From positions 1 through 51,919 of the forward strand of contig JAUNHB010000001.1 of NCBI GenBank assembly GCA_030524125.1: a DNA stretch of 51,919 bases, in the 5' to 3' direction. Below are positions 40,458 through 49,819 of the stretch, piece by piece (the stretch's first letter is position 1; every line of letters begins with the position of its first letter). The stretch comes from Eubacteriales bacterium (lineage in GTDB: Bacteria > Bacillota > Clostridia > Lachnospirales > Lachnospiraceae). Both the position numbers and the translations under genes were made by a program. Under the pieces are notes generated by a model, which did not search any database, was not told where the DNA came from, and saw only the letters and a program-made list of their open reading frames with translations.

Positions 40458-41955
40458 AGCTTTCCACTCCTCCTGCTGCATATTTCATAATCTCTTCCTG
40501 ACTGAGTTCGTCCTTGGACAGAGTCCCCACAAGCCTTCCTTCCCGGACAACGCACACATTGTCGCACATATTGATGATCTCCGGCAGCTCGCTGGATACC
40601 ATGATGATCGCGATGCCGGACCGGGCAAGCTCGTTGATCGTGGAATAGATTTCAAATTTTGCGTTTACATCTACGCCTCTGGTCGGTTCGTCAAGAATCA
40701 GCACATCCGGTTTTGTCGCCAGCCATTTGGCCAGCACCACCTTCTGCTGGTTTCCGCCGGACAGACTTCCCGCCTCGATTTGCGGGGAAGCGGCCTTGAT
40801 CCGCAGCTTCTGGAAATACTCCTCGATGGCCGTCTTTTTCTTTCTCTCGCTGACCGCGATGCCGCTCATGTAAAACCGGAGCGAAGCCAGCGTCAGATTG
40901 AACGCCACGCTTCCTCCCAGCACAAGCCCCTGCTTCTTGCGATCCTCCGGAACAAGCGCGATCCCCGCCTTGATGGCCGCCATGGGATTTTTAAAGCTCA
41001 CTTTCCTGCCGTGCAGGAGGATCTCTCCGGACTGATAAGGCCGCGCTCCAAAGATACTCTCCATGATCTCGCTCCTGCCCGCTCCCACCAGCCCCGCAAA
41101 CCCGAGGATCTCTCCTCTGCGGACCCGAAAGCTGACATTCTCAAAGGTTCCCTGGCTGGTGAGTCCTTTGACTTCCAGAGCCGTCTCCTCCTGTGACAGA
41201 TCCTTAAAATCACGGGCGTAGAAGCTCTCCAGATCCCGACCCACCATCATGGCCACCAGCTCGTTGGGATTTGTCTCGCGGGTGACGCGCGTCCCCACGT
41301 ATGCTCCGTCACGGATGACCGTCACCCGGTCGGAGATCCTGAACAGCTCCTCCATCCGGTGAGAAATGTAGATGATGCTCACCTTCTTTTCCTTCAGCGT
41401 GGCGATGATCTCAAAGAGCTGCTCCACCTCCTCGCTGGAGAGGGACGAGGTCGGCTCGTCCATGACGATAATGCTGCCGTTGAAGGACACCGCCTTCACG
41501 ATCTCCACCATCTGCTGCTGCGCGATGGTGAGGTTTTCCACAATTTCCTCCGCACGGATGTCCACCCCCAGCGAGGCGATCATCCCGGCGGCTCTCCGGT
41601 TCATCTCCTCCATGTCCACCATGCCGTTTTTTACAAGCTCTCTCCCCAGAAAAAGATTCTGGGCCACCGTCAGATACGGCACCAGCACAATCTCCTGATG
41701 GATGATCCCGATCCCGTTTTCCCGCGCCTCCGGCACGTTACGGATCCTGACCTCTTTTCCTCTGATCCGGATCGTCCCGCTGTCCGGCTGATGAATCCCT
41801 CCCAGCACCTTGATCAGCGTGGATTTTCCCGCGCCGTTCTCCCCAAGCAAAGCGTGCACCTCGCCCAGCTCCAGCGAAAAATCAATTCCGCTCAGCGCGT
41901 AAATACCGGAGAAGCTTTTCTTGATATCTTTCATCTCCAGAACCGTTTGTCCCAT
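40438..41955 (-). CDS. CUT2 sugar ABC transporter ATPase with two ABC domains (RbsA-like)
   Basis: In this 505-aa protein the N-terminal domain has Walker A LLGENGAGKSTL, signature LTIAQQQMVEI and Walker B IIVMDEPTSSL. The C-terminal domain has a degenerate Walker A (GLVGAGRSE), signature LSGGNQQKVVLAKWL and ILDEPTRGVD. This is the normal pattern for ribose/galactose-type importers. GGAGG lies upstream of the chosen ATG; a longer frame has no ribosome binding site. Confidence 0.95.
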   Translation of the reverse strand: MGQTVLEMKDIKKSFSGIYALSGIDFSLELGEVHALLGENGAGKSTLIKVLGGIHQPDSGTIRIRGKEVRIRNVPEARENGIGIIHQEIVLVPYLTVAQNLFLGRELVKNGMVDMEEMNRRAAGMIASLGVDIRAEEIVENLTIAQQQMVEIVKAVSFNGSIIVMDEPTSSLSSEEVEQLFEIIATLKEKKVSIIYISHRMEELFRISDRVTVIRDGAYVGTRVTRETNPNELVAMMVGRDLESFYARDFKDLSQEETALEVKGLTSQGTFENVSFRVRRGEILGFAGLVGAGRSEIMESIFGARPYQSGEILLHGRKVSFKNPMAAIKAGIALVPEDRKKQGLVLGGSVAFNLTLASLRFYMSGIAVSERKKKTAIEEYFQKLRIKAASPQIEAGSLSGGNQQKVVLAKWLATKPDVLILDEPTRGVDVNAKFEIYSTINELARSGIAIIMVSSELPEIINMCDNVCVVREGRLVGTLSKDELSQEEIMKYAAGGVESYESEKQ

Positions 41956-42067
41956 AGTTTTCCTCCATCCAAGACAAATGCGGCGGTGAAACCACCACCG
42001 CATCCGCCATATTCTGTCAAAGCAGTTTCCCAGTCCGCCTTGCGTCTGCTGTCATGCACCGCTGCGC

Positions 42068-43087
42068 TTACTGCCAGTCTGTCAGAGTTTCCTCCGCAAT
42101 GTCTTTCGTCACAAGGAAGGAATCCAGATATACCTTTTTGTCGCCCAGCTCCGTATCTCCGCCGAGGTATTTTACCGCCGCGTCATAAGCATACTCGGCG
42201 ATCTGGATCGGGACCTGCGCCGCCACCGCGGAGAATTCGCCGTCCAGAAGCGCCTGTTTCCCGTCCGGGGAAGCGTCGATGCTGTACACACCGATGGAGC
42301 CCGTCTTGTTCGCCGCCTTCACCGCAGCCGCCGCGCCCAGCGCCGACGGGTCGTTGATGCAGAAGAACGCCTCCAGATCCGGGTTCGCGATGATGATGTC
42401 CTCCGCAAGGGAGAGGGAGGTATCCAGAGCCGCCTCGCCGTCCTGCTGCGCCACAATGTTGAACTTATCCGCGTTCTCTCCAAGTCCGTCCATAAATCCG
42501 TTCACGCGGTCCACGCAGCTTTCGTTGGACGGGAAGTCCAGCACAGCGATGTCCGCTCCGTCCGGATAGTCCTCCGCCATCTGCGCCCCTACCAGCTGTC
42601 CTGCCATATAGGCGTTGGTTCCCACGAACTGCGTCACAAAGCTCTCGATGTCCTCGTCGATGACCGCCGTGTCCACATTAAAGATCGGGATGCCGGCCGC
42701 CTGGATCTCCGCCAGTCCCGACGTGATGCCCGCCGAATCTACCGGAATGATGAATACCGCGTCGTAACCGCTGTTTGCCACATCGGACAGCTGGCTTAAC
42801 TGGGTGTTCAGATCATAATCCGGATCCAGACAGGTGTAGGAAATCCCCGCCTCCTCGCACAGGCTGCTGAACGTAGCGTCCATGGAGCTCTGGAAGGTGT
42901 TGTTCAGCGTGTTCGTGCAGAACGCAAACGAGAGATCGGAAGCAGCTTCCTCATTTCCGTCTTCCGCAGCCGCTTCCGTGTCCGCCGAAGCGCCGCTCCC
43001 TTCCTGCGTGTCCGATGCAGCGCCGCAGCCTGCCGCCATAGAAGCCGTCATGCAAAGGCAAAGACTCCATACAACTAACTTTTTCAT
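42068..43087 (-). CDS. Sugar-binding lipoprotein of the CUT2 importer (RbsB-like)
   Basis: This 339-aa protein has an N-terminal lipoprotein signal with cysteine in MAAGCGAA. An acidic Ser/Ala-rich linker is followed by a periplasmic-binding-protein type I domain (FAFCTNTLNNTF ... VFIIPVDSAGI ... AFFCINDPSALGAAAA). It captures the sugar outside the cell. It is the first gene of the importer operon. AGGAGG lies 9 nt before the start. The promoter region upstream carries four copies of a LacI-type operator. Confidence 0.94.
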   Translation of the reverse strand: MKKLVVWSLCLCMTASMAAGCGAASDTQEGSGASADTEAAAEDGNEEAASDLSFAFCTNTLNNTFQSSMDATFSSLCEEAGISYTCLDPDYDLNTQLSQLSDVANSGYDAVFIIPVDSAGITSGLAEIQAAGIPIFNVDTAVIDEDIESFVTQFVGTNAYMAGQLVGAQMAEDYPDGADIAVLDFPSNESCVDRVNGFMDGLGENADKFNIVAQQDGEAALDTSLSLAEDIIIANPDLEAFFCINDPSALGAAAAVKAANKTGSIGVYSIDASPDGKQALLDGEFSAVAAQVPIQIAEYAYDAAVKYLGGDTELGDKKVYLDSFLVTKDIAEETLTDWQ

Positions 43088-43136
43088 TTGTAATTCCTCC
43101 TGACCTGTTTGATTCTTCATTTTTGCCCCACGCTAT

Positions 43137-43148
43137 TTTTACGTAAAT
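43137..43148. promoter_or_regulatory. LacI-type operator O1
   Basis: TTTTACGTAAAT, centred at 43142.5, in the transcribed leader of the importer operon. Confidence 0.7.
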
Positions 43149-43169
43149 TCAAGTCGTGCAGCTCGTTTT

Positions 43170-43181
43170 CTTTACGTAAAA
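43170..43181. promoter_or_regulatory. LacI-type operator O2
   Basis: CTTTACGTAAAA, centred at 43175.5. It touches the -10 box of the importer promoter and covers the likely start site. Confidence 0.72.
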
Positions 43182-43208
43182 ATTATCATTTTTTCGCATA
43201 AAAGTCAA
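43182..43208 (-). promoter_or_regulatory. Promoter of the CUT2 importer operon
   Basis: On the minus strand TTGACT (43208-43203) is followed after 15 bp by GATAAT (43187-43182); an alternative -10, TAATTT, gives 17 bp. Operators O2 and O3 flank it on either side. Confidence 0.6.
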
Positions 43209-43220
43209 CCAGAAATCTGT

Positions 43221-43232
43221 TTTTACGTATTT
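43221..43232. promoter_or_regulatory. LacI-type operator O3
   Basis: TTTTACGTATTT, centred at 43226.5, just upstream of the -35 box. It is the weakest of the four copies. Confidence 0.6.
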
Positions 43233-43292
43233 TTCATCATTTATCACAATTATCTTCTCGGTTTTTTGCCATATCGGTCATCAGTTTTTTAC

Positions 43293-43306
43293 TTTTTACG
43301 TAAAAA
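43293..43306. promoter_or_regulatory. LacI-type operator O4
   Basis: TTTTTACGTAAAAA, a perfect 14-bp palindrome centred at 43299.5. It coincides with the T-run of the regulator gene's terminator. Confidence 0.7.
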
Positions 43307-43347
43307 CAGCCTGTGGGATTGGATATGCCAATCTCACAGGCTGTTTT
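43293..43347 (-). terminator. Terminator of the LacI-type regulator gene
   Basis: A long stem (ACAGCCTGTG, then GATTGG with complements, one mismatch, 5-nt loop) is followed by five T on the minus strand, so the regulator and the importer are separate transcripts. Its T-run overlaps operator O4. Confidence 0.88.
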
Positions 43348-43400
43348 CAGATTTTTCAACAAAGAGCTCGCCCCTTCTCCGCCTTCTTATCCATCCAGAA

Positions 43401-45431
43401 TCACGCTTGCGGGAACGACTCCGGCATCGACTCATGGAAAATTTCCTTCCATGCCCTCCTAAGCTGCCCCGGTTCGATGGCGTAGGGCTGCACTCCCACG
43501 TATTTTGGCACCGACTCGTCCACCAGAGATTTTGCCGCCGCCAGAGCCGCCGCCCGGCCCTGCTCATAAAACCGCTGCGTGCTGATCCCCTTCACGATTC
43601 CCTCCTCCATGCAGCGGGCGATCTCCGGCCCCAGGTCCGTCGTAAACACAGCGATATCCTCCCGGCCCAGCTCCTTAAGCGCTCTGATCGCCCCGAGGGC
43701 CGGCTGATCCCAGCTCACATACAGCGCCTGGATCTCCGGGTGCGCCTCCACCATATCCCTGCACACCTGGTAGGCATTCCCGATCTGTCCAAATCCCCTG
43801 CTGGTGACGATCTCCACATTCGGAAAGCTGTCCAGCGCCTTCTCCGCAGCCGCGTCTCTCTCCCTCGTCCCGTAGAAAATCGCTCCATGGTTCAGGAATC
43901 CCACTTTCCCCTGTTCCTTTCCCCTGAAATATTCGCCCAGCATACGCCCAGCACTGGTTCCGTTTTCCGCCTCATTTACAGAGACGCACGACACATAGCT
44001 GTTTCTTCCGATCTCCTCCGGCAGATTGCTGATAAATACCAGCTTGGATACAGACGCCAGTTCCCGAAAACGATCCGCCGTTTTTTTATCGTCTGCCGGC
44101 ACCGCGATCACCGCGTCAGGCTTCTGCACCAGAATCCCCTGAAGCTGCATATTCTGAAGCTCCGGGTCAAAGTGCGCGTCCATCACAGAGATCACGTCGA
44201 TCCCATACCGCTCCAGTTCGTCCCGAATCCCCTTCTCATGGAGTTCTGCCCATGCCGTCCCTGTGTAATGAAAGGAGATCGCTACCCGGTACCTTCTTGT
44301 CCGAAGCCTTCGTTTCTCTTCCTGTGAGAGCGTGATTTCAGACGGGGACACCGCTTTTTCCCCACAGGGACCGTTCTCCAGCATCCTCGTGGACTTTCTC
44401 ACATGAAGAGACACTTCTCCGCATCGCTCTCTTGTGATGACTCTGCCCATGGAAATTTTTTCAAACAGCATGGCGGCCGCCAGATTTCCCAGTCCCTCTA
44501 CGTCTCTTTCCAGCGTGGTCAGCGGAGGATCGATCAGCTCCGTCCACATCTCGTCCCCGAAACCGATGACCGACAGCTCCTCCGGACATTTCAATCCCAT
44601 GTTCCGGATCGTTTTCATAAGCTGTGTGGTCAGCCGGTTCCCTCCGGCGATCACCGCGGTAGGCATGACTCTCCGGAGCGCTCTTTGTATGATATTCTGA
44701 CATTCCTCCTCCGTTTTCCCAAGATCCACATCCACCATATTGGCGTCGCCAGCGTTCATGTGATGCTCTCTCAACGCATCTAAAAATCCTCTGGTCCGTT
44801 CTTCCTTTGTGGTCGTCTCTGCCTTTTCCCGGAGAAACAGGAGATTTTTGTGCCCGGATCCGATCAGATATGTGGTTCCCTCAAAAAGCGCCTTGCGATC
44901 CTGAAAAGTTACCGAATCGATCTGTTCCCCCAGAATATTCCGTTCCATACACACAAAAGGCACGTTGGACATAATCAGTTTCCTGTAATTTCCCGCCTCA
45001 TCGCTGACCGGCACATGAAGGATCCCCGCCACCTTCTTATTTACGATCAGACTTTCCAGCAGCTGCTGTTCTTCGGCAAGATTGTCATCTGTGATGACGA
45101 TCATGAACTGGTACCCCCTTGCGCTGACCTGCTTTTTCAACACCATCGCCATATTTCTGTACACTGCGCTCACAATATTAGGAAATACTCCCACGATCAC
45201 GGAGCCTCTTCCTATCTTAAGCTTTCGCTCTCGATTTTCCACCTTTTCAATGTATCCCGTCTCCTTTATGATCGCCATGACCCGCTCTTCCAGCTCCGGG
45301 CTCACATACCGGGTACGATTGATCACATGCGATACCGTTGCGATGGATACGCCCGCCATGGACGCAATTTCCTTTGTGGTTATCCTGCCCTCTCCCATAA
45401 CTTTGCACTTTCTGAATCTATGTAGTAACAT
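43401..45431 (-). CDS. LacI-family regulator with an added second sugar-binding domain
   Basis: This 676-aa protein is about twice the usual LacI length. It has a LacI helix-turn-helix (TTKEIASMAGVSIATVSHVINRTRYVS) and a first LacI-type sensor domain ending near ERCGEVSLHVRKST. A charged linker leads to a second complete periplasmic-binding-like domain, from YRVAISFHYTGTAWAELHEKGI through PDAVIAVPADDKKTADRF to QALYVSWDQPALGAIRALKELG. The second domain resembles the RbsB-type protein of the importer next door but has no signal peptide, so it senses ligand in the cytosol. The start used has AGGAG 4 nt upstream; an ATG 11 codons later fits the family length better but lacks a ribosome binding site. 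Confidence 0.88.
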   Translation of the reverse strand: MLLHRFRKCKVMGEGRITTKEIASMAGVSIATVSHVINRTRYVSPELEERVMAIIKETGYIEKVENRERKLKIGRGSVIVGVFPNIVSAVYRNMAMVLKKQVSARGYQFMIVITDDNLAEEQQLLESLIVNKKVAGILHVPVSDEAGNYRKLIMSNVPFVCMERNILGEQIDSVTFQDRKALFEGTTYLIGSGHKNLLFLREKAETTTKEERTRGFLDALREHHMNAGDANMVDVDLGKTEEECQNIIQRALRRVMPTAVIAGGNRLTTQLMKTIRNMGLKCPEELSVIGFGDEMWTELIDPPLTTLERDVEGLGNLAAAMLFEKISMGRVITRERCGEVSLHVRKSTRMLENGPCGEKAVSPSEITLSQEEKRRLRTRRYRVAISFHYTGTAWAELHEKGIRDELERYGIDVISVMDAHFDPELQNMQLQGILVQKPDAVIAVPADDKKTADRFRELASVSKLVFISNLPEEIGRNSYVSCVSVNEAENGTSAGRMLGEYFRGKEQGKVGFLNHGAIFYGTRERDAAAEKALDSFPNVEIVTSRGFGQIGNAYQVCRDMVEAHPEIQALYVSWDQPALGAIRALKELGREDIAVFTTDLGPEIARCMEEGIVKGISTQRFYEQGRAAALAAAKSLVDESVPKYVGVQPYAIEPGQLRRAWKEIFHESMPESFPQA

Positions 45432-45512
45432 TGCTCTCCTGCACAGCCGCAATGTCCGTAATTCTCTATTAAATTACCATATTTTATCCAAAATAACAAT
45501 CAAATGGCAGTC

Positions 45513-45555
45513 AAATGCCTCCGGCTGGAAGATTTCTTTCCAACCGGAGGCATTT
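45513..45555 (-). terminator. Terminator of clpB
   Basis: A long stem (AAATGCCTCCGG and TGGAA with complements, one mismatch, 7-nt loop) lies 25 nt after the clpB stop. The trailing ATTTG is only weakly T-rich. Confidence 0.75.
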
Positions 45556-45580
45556 ATATCGCTTACTTCCCACCTCTGTT

Positions 45581-48163
45581 TTATTTTGTCCGGATCACAA
45601 GGCCGTCGCCTTCCCGGTCCACTACCATGACGCTTCCCGCGTGCACTTCGCCGGACAGGATGTATCTGGCCGCCATGGTCTCCACATTTTTCTGCAGATA
45701 CCGCTTCAGAGGCCGCGCGCCGTACACCGGGTCGTAGCCGTTCTCGACGATGTAGGCCTTCGCCGCGTCGGTGAGCTCGATGGTCAGCTCCTTCTCCTCC
45801 AGTCTCCGGTTCACATCCGCCATCATCAGATCGATGATGTGGCTGATGTTGTCCTTCGTCAGCGGCTTAAAGAGGATCGTCTCGTCCAGCCGGTTCAAAA
45901 ACTCCGGACGGAAGTGGGCCCTCAGATCGTTCATGACCTGCGCCTCGCACTCCGGCCGGATATCGCCCTTCTCGTCGATGCCGTCCAGAAGATACGTGGA
46001 GCCGATGTTGGAGGTCATGATCAGGATCGTATTTTTAAAGTCCACGGTCCTCCCCTGCGAATCGGTGATCCGGCCGTCGTCCAACACCTGCAGAAGGACG
46101 TTGAAGACGTCCGGATGAGCCTTCTCCACCTCGTCGAAGAGCACCACGGAGTAAGGACGTCTCCTGACCGCCTCGGTCAGCTGGCCGCCCTCCTCGTATC
46201 CCACATATCCGGGAGGCGCTCCGATCAGTCGGGACACGGAGTATTTCTCCATGTACTCGCTCATGTCGATGCGGACCATATTCTGCTCATCGTCGAAGAG
46301 GCTGGCCGCCAGCGCCTTGGCAAGCTCGGTCTTTCCCACGCCCGTAGGCCCAAGGAACAAAAACGAGCCGATGGGCTTAGACGGATCTTTGATGCCCGCC
46401 TTGGAACGGATGATGGCGTCCGTCACCTTCTGCACGCCCTCGTCCTGCCCGACCACGCGTTTGTGAAGTTCCTCGTCCAGATGGAGCGTCTTGTTGCGCT
46501 CGCTCTCGGTCAGCTTCGCCACCGGAATGCCGGTCCACCGGGAAATGATCCTCGCGATCTCCTCGTCGGTGACGCTCTCGTGGACGAGAGACAGATCTTT
46601 GTTTTTGACCTTCTCCTCCTCATCCTCCAGCGCTTTTTGAAGCTCCGGCAGACGGCCGTACTGAAGCTGAGCCGCCTTTTCCAGATCGTAGCCCTGCTGC
46701 GCCAGCTGGATCTGCTTGTTCACGTCCTCGATCTCCTCGCGGAGCCTGGACAGATTTTCCACCGATTTCTTTTCGTCGTCCCACTGCGCTTTTTTGTTGG
46801 TAAACTCATCCCGAAGCTCCGCCAGCTCCTTCTGAAGGCTTTCCAGACGGTCCTGGCTGAGCCGGTCCGTCTCCTTTTTCAAAGCGGCTTCCTCGATCTC
46901 CAGCTGCAGCACCTTCCGGCGCAGCTCGTCCAGCTCGGTGGGCATGGAATCCAGCTCGGTCTTGATCAGCGCGCACGCCTCGTCCACCAGATCGATGGCC
47001 TTATCCGGCAGGAACCGCTCGGAAATATACCGATGGGACAGAGTCGCCGCCGCCACCAGCGCCGAGTCGGTGATCTTCACGCCGTGGAACACCTCGTAGC
47101 GCTCCTTTAAGCCTCTCAGAATAGAGATCGTGTCCTCCACCGTAGGCTCATCCACCAGCACCTGCTGGAAACGCCGCTCCAGCGCCGCGTCCTTCTCGAT
47201 GTACTGGCGGTACTCGTCCAGCGTCGTCGCGCCGATGCAGTGAAGCTCGCCTCTTGCCAGCAGCGGCTTCAACATATTGCCCGCGTCCATGGCTCCCTCG
47301 GTCTTGCCTGCGCCCACGATCAGATGGAGCTCGTCGATGAACAGGATGATCTGTCCCTCGCTCTTTCTTACCTCCTCCAGCACCGCTTTCAGACGCTCCT
47401 CAAACTCGCCCCGGTACTTGGCTCCGGCCACGAGCGCGCCCATATCCAGCGCAAATACCTTCTTATCCTTCAATCCCTCCGGCACGTCGCCGCGGACGAT
47501 CCGCTGGGCCAGCCCTTCCACAACGGCAGTCTTGCCGACGCCGGGCTCTCCGATCAGCACCGGGTTGTTCTTCGTTTTCCGGGACAGGATGCGGATCACG
47601 TTGCGGATCTCCGCGTCCCTTCCGATGACCGGGTCGAGCTTCTGTTCTCTCGCCCGCTCCACCAGATCGTAGCCATATTTGTTCAGCGTGTCGTAAGTGG
47701 CCTCCGGGTTGTCGCTGGTCACTCTCTGGTTTCCGCGAACCGTGGAGAGCGCCTGCAAAAATTTGTCCCGCGTGACGCCGTTTTCTTTAAACAACGTCTT
47801 GACCGCAGGGCTCGGATTGTCCAGCAGCGCCAGAAACAGATGCTCCACAGACACATACTCGTCGCCCATGCGCTTCGCCTCGTCCTCGGCGCTGATCAGC
47901 GCCTTGTTCAAATACTGGCCCACATAAGGCTGCCCGCCGGACACCTTCACCCGCCGGTTCAGCGCCTGCTCCACCTGCTCCCGGAAATACGCCTCGTCGA
48001 TCTCCATCTTGGAGATCAGTCTGGCGATCAGGCTTTCCTCCTGCGTCAGCAGGCTGTACATCAGGTGCTCCTGCTCGATCTCCTGATTGCCGTACTCCAT
48101 GGCGATCTTCTCCAGATTGTTGACCGCCTGCATGGATTTCTGCGTAAATTTCTGTATATTCAT
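45581..48163 (-). CDS. clpB: ATP-dependent chaperone ClpB
   Basis: This 860-aa protein has an N-terminal Clp_N domain, AAA+ domain 1 (Walker [14 protein letters not shown]), a long coiled-coil middle domain (about residues 395-525), AAA+ domain 2 ([15 protein letters not shown]) and a ClpB-type C-terminal domain. The M-domain and the lack of a ClpP-binding loop mark it as the disaggregase, which works with DnaK. The start is the ATG with GAGGAGG upstream. It is a single-gene unit under heat-shock control. Confidence 0.98.
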   Translation of the reverse strand: MNIQKFTQKSMQAVNNLEKIAMEYGNQEIEQEHLMYSLLTQEESLIARLISKMEIDEAYFREQVEQALNRRVKVSGGQPYVGQYLNKALISAEDEAKRMGDEYVSVEHLFLALLDNPSPAVKTLFKENGVTRDKFLQALSTVRGNQRVTSDNPEATYDTLNKYGYDLVERAREQKLDPVIGRDAEIRNVIRILSRKTKNNPVLIGEPGVGKTAVVEGLAQRIVRGDVPEGLKDKKVFALDMGALVAGAKYRGEFEERLKAVLEEVRKSEGQIILFIDELHLIVGAGKTEGAMDAGNMLKPLLARGELHCIGATTLDEYRQYIEKDAALERRFQQVLVDEPTVEDTISILRGLKERYEVFHGVKITDSALVAAATLSHRYISERFLPDKAIDLVDEACALIKTELDSMPTELDELRRKVLQLEIEEAALKKETDRLSQDRLESLQKELAELRDEFTNKKAQWDDEKKSVENLSRLREEIEDVNKQIQLAQQGYDLEKAAQLQYGRLPELQKALEDEEEKVKNKDLSLVHESVTDEEIARIISRWTGIPVAKLTESERNKTLHLDEELHKRVVGQDEGVQKVTDAIIRSKAGIKDPSKPIGSFLFLGPTGVGKTELAKALAASLFDDEQNMVRIDMSEYMEKYSVSRLIGAPPGYVGYEEGGQLTEAVRRRPYSVVLFDEVEKAHPDVFNVLLQVLDDGRITDSQGRTVDFKNTILIMTSNIGSTYLLDGIDEKGDIRPECEAQVMNDLRAHFRPEFLNRLDETILFKPLTKDNISHIIDLMMADVNRRLEEKELTIELTDAAKAYIVENGYDPVYGARPLKRYLQKNVETMAARYILSGEVHAGSVMVVDREGDGLVIRTK

Positions 48164-48234
48164 ATGCTCGCCTCCTCGCATAACCGGCATCGGATGCCCG
48201 ACGCCGGAGGTATCATCTTTTTTGTTCTAAACGT

Positions 48235-48263
48235 ACTATAACATATGTTGTTAGCACTGTCAA
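48235..48263 (-). promoter_or_regulatory. Sigma-A promoter of clpB
   Basis: On the minus strand a perfect TTGACA (48263-48258) and TATAGT (48240-48235) are 17 bp apart. The -35 box lies inside the CIRCE operator. Confidence 0.88.
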
Positions 48264-48277
48264 GAGGCGAGTGCTAA
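48251..48277. promoter_or_regulatory. CIRCE operator (HrcA binding site)
   Basis: TTAGCACTG, a 9-nt spacer, then GAGTGCTAA: 17 of 18 consensus positions of TTAGCACTC-N9-GAGTGCTAA. The one change (C to G) lets the -35 TTGACA fit inside the site. HrcA binding would block polymerase until heat shock. Confidence 0.95.
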
Positions 48278-48354
48278 TTTCTTTTTAAGCAAGTACTACT
48301 TGACTTCCCGGAAAAATCAACTCTCAAACCCGGCTTTTTCGGTTTTCCTGATGA

Positions 48355-48792
48355 TCAAATTTCCTCGTCATCGTCATCCCAGTCCGGGTACTGCTTAACT
48401 CCTCCTTTAGACTTGATCACTTTTGATGATGTACGTCTTGCTTCGTCAGAGATGCCCTGAACCGTGATCACGAACATCCAGTCGTCCCCAAAGTCATAGT
48501 GCAGAGAAAATTTCTGTCCCTTAGCCAAGTTCATATTCCCTATTTCGATATCTGTTGACCGACCATCCTCCAACCCGAACCATGGATCTGGATTGCATCG
48601 GTAGCTCCACTTACTGCCATACATACGGTTATCCATATTAAATTCATAGAGATGCTCATGTACGAAATCAAAAGCATTCATGATGTCCTCACACAAATCA
48701 TCCAGCGTATCCTTCCCGGATATCTCCAAAACCCGGTAGACATCCCTGCCCAGTCCCTTAGGATAAACCTTTAAAGTGTACCGTTTACTCAT
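48355..48792 (-). CDS. Plasmid pRiA4b ORF-3-like (TnpR-passenger family) protein
   Basis: This 145-aa protein has the family stretches TLDDLCEDIMNAFDFVHEHLYEFNM and KGQKFSLHYDFGDDWMFVITV, ending in an acidic tail (DWDDDDEEI). Members are common on mobile and accessory DNA, and their function is not known. AGGAGG for its start lies in the end of the preceding winged-helix remnant, so the two are probably co-transcribed. The base composition is more AT-rich than in the core genes around it. Confidence 0.8.
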   Translation of the reverse strand: MSKRYTLKVYPKGLGRDVYRVLEISGKDTLDDLCEDIMNAFDFVHEHLYEFNMDNRMYGSKWSYRCNPDPWFGLEDGRSTDIEIGNMNLAKGQKFSLHYDFGDDWMFVITVQGISDEARRTSSKVIKSKGGVKQYPDWDDDDEEI

Positions 48793-48797
48793 TTTCC

Positions 48798-49061
48798 TTA
48801 TCCTCCGTCTCTACCGCTTTTTATAAGCCATTTTCCCTTTCGGTTATTACCTTCCCGAACAACTATATTTTCCTTTTGCAGTTTAGACAACAATCTCTTG
48901 ATTGTAGGAACGGATACCTCCATTTGTCCATAATCAAAGGAATACATCTCATCCAACGGTACAATAATCCGAAATACGTCTCCCTCCACAAACTTTGGAT
49001 CTTTGCCCGAATAGAATTTACTGTACTTAGATTCTAATCTATACATGATAGTAATACCCAA
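48798..49061 (-). pseudogene. C-terminal remnant of an AlbA_2-type ATP-binding regulator
   Basis: An 87-codon frame begins LESKYSKFYSGKDPKFVEGDVFRIIVPL, which matches the tail of large AlbA_2/RecG-like transcription-regulator proteins. A winged helix follows (VSVPTIKRLLSKLQKENIVVREG). The AlbA_2 and ATP-binding parts are absent. There is no good ribosome binding site, and upstream DNA is AT-rich with no continuing frame. It is most likely debris, though a short winged-helix protein starting at MYRLES cannot be excluded. Confidence 0.6.
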
Positions 49062-49219
49062 GATTCCCAGTTATATGTTATTTCAGTTATCAGGGATATG
49101 TTCGCCTTTTGTCCCATCGCCATTTCTAATCCCTCTATACCGCCCTGTTTGATAAACTCATTATAGTATACAGCCACAAATTTCTCAATGCTTATGCTGC
49201 CTGTCAGGACGAAACTCCC
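49062..49219 (-). other. AT-rich spacer with gene debris
   Basis: The minus strand holds an open stretch of about 60 codons without a start (reading IEKFVAVYYNEFIKQGG, then GLEMAMGQKANISLI). It follows the TAG of the lipoprotein gene in the same frame and runs into the remnant downstream. I recognise no family. It may be a fragment of a lost gene. Confidence 0.35.
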
Positions 49220-49819
49220 CTACAAAATATGGTTAAGACAGCCATCGGATGCGCCATAAGCAAAATGAATGATCTGGCCTGCGGCATATTCTTCCGCCAT
49301 TTCCGTAAATTCCTGCTCTGTGGAGTCCTGTTCTTCTGTGCCGAGAATACAGGTATAATGCGCGTTGCCGTTGTCGTCAAATGTTTCATAAACGCCTTTT
49401 TCCAGATACAGGACGCCGTCTTCTTCTGATACCGCATATTTTTCTATATGATGTCCGGATGCGGCGTAGATACCGTCTTTGGAAAAGGAGACGGGGTATG
49501 CCGTCCCTTCGCTCATGACAGTTCCAAGCTTCTCAGGCTTCGTTCCCGTATAATAATACACATCACAGGCGACGGCTGCCTGACTTTCAGAACCCGCGTC
49601 ATAGATCCTGTCGGAAGTAACGAAGACATGGCAGGAGTACTCCATTTCCAGGAGCGCATAAGCATCCTCGTCTCCCAGATCGGCGATCAGGGAGACGTAG
49701 AGGTTTTCGTCCCCCGAATCGACGGCGGCAGCTCCGCAGGCTGTCAGGCAGATGCCGATCATGCTAAGTATGATCAGACCGATGATCGTCCCCGCAAATG
49801 GTATCGTTGTTTTTCTCAT
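49220..49819 (-). CDS. Small lipoprotein of unknown function
   Basis: This 199-aa protein has an N-terminal signal with lipobox cysteine in GICLTACGAA, then a beta-rich soluble domain (YSCHVFVTSDRIYDAGS ... YYYTGTKPEKLGTVMSEGTAYPVSF) without known motifs. It overlaps the 3' end of the XRE regulator gene by 56 bp, so the two are an operon and possibly a regulator-effector pair. AAAGGA lies about 11 nt before the start. I do not recognise the family. Confidence 0.7.
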   Translation of the reverse strand: MRKTTIPFAGTIIGLIILSMIGICLTACGAAAVDSGDENLYVSLIADLGDEDAYALLEMEYSCHVFVTSDRIYDAGSESQAAVACDVYYYTGTKPEKLGTVMSEGTAYPVSFSKDGIYAASGHHIEKYAVSEEDGVLYLEKGVYETFDDNGNAHYTCILGTEEQDSTEQEFTEMAEEYAAGQIIHFAYGASDGCLNHIL

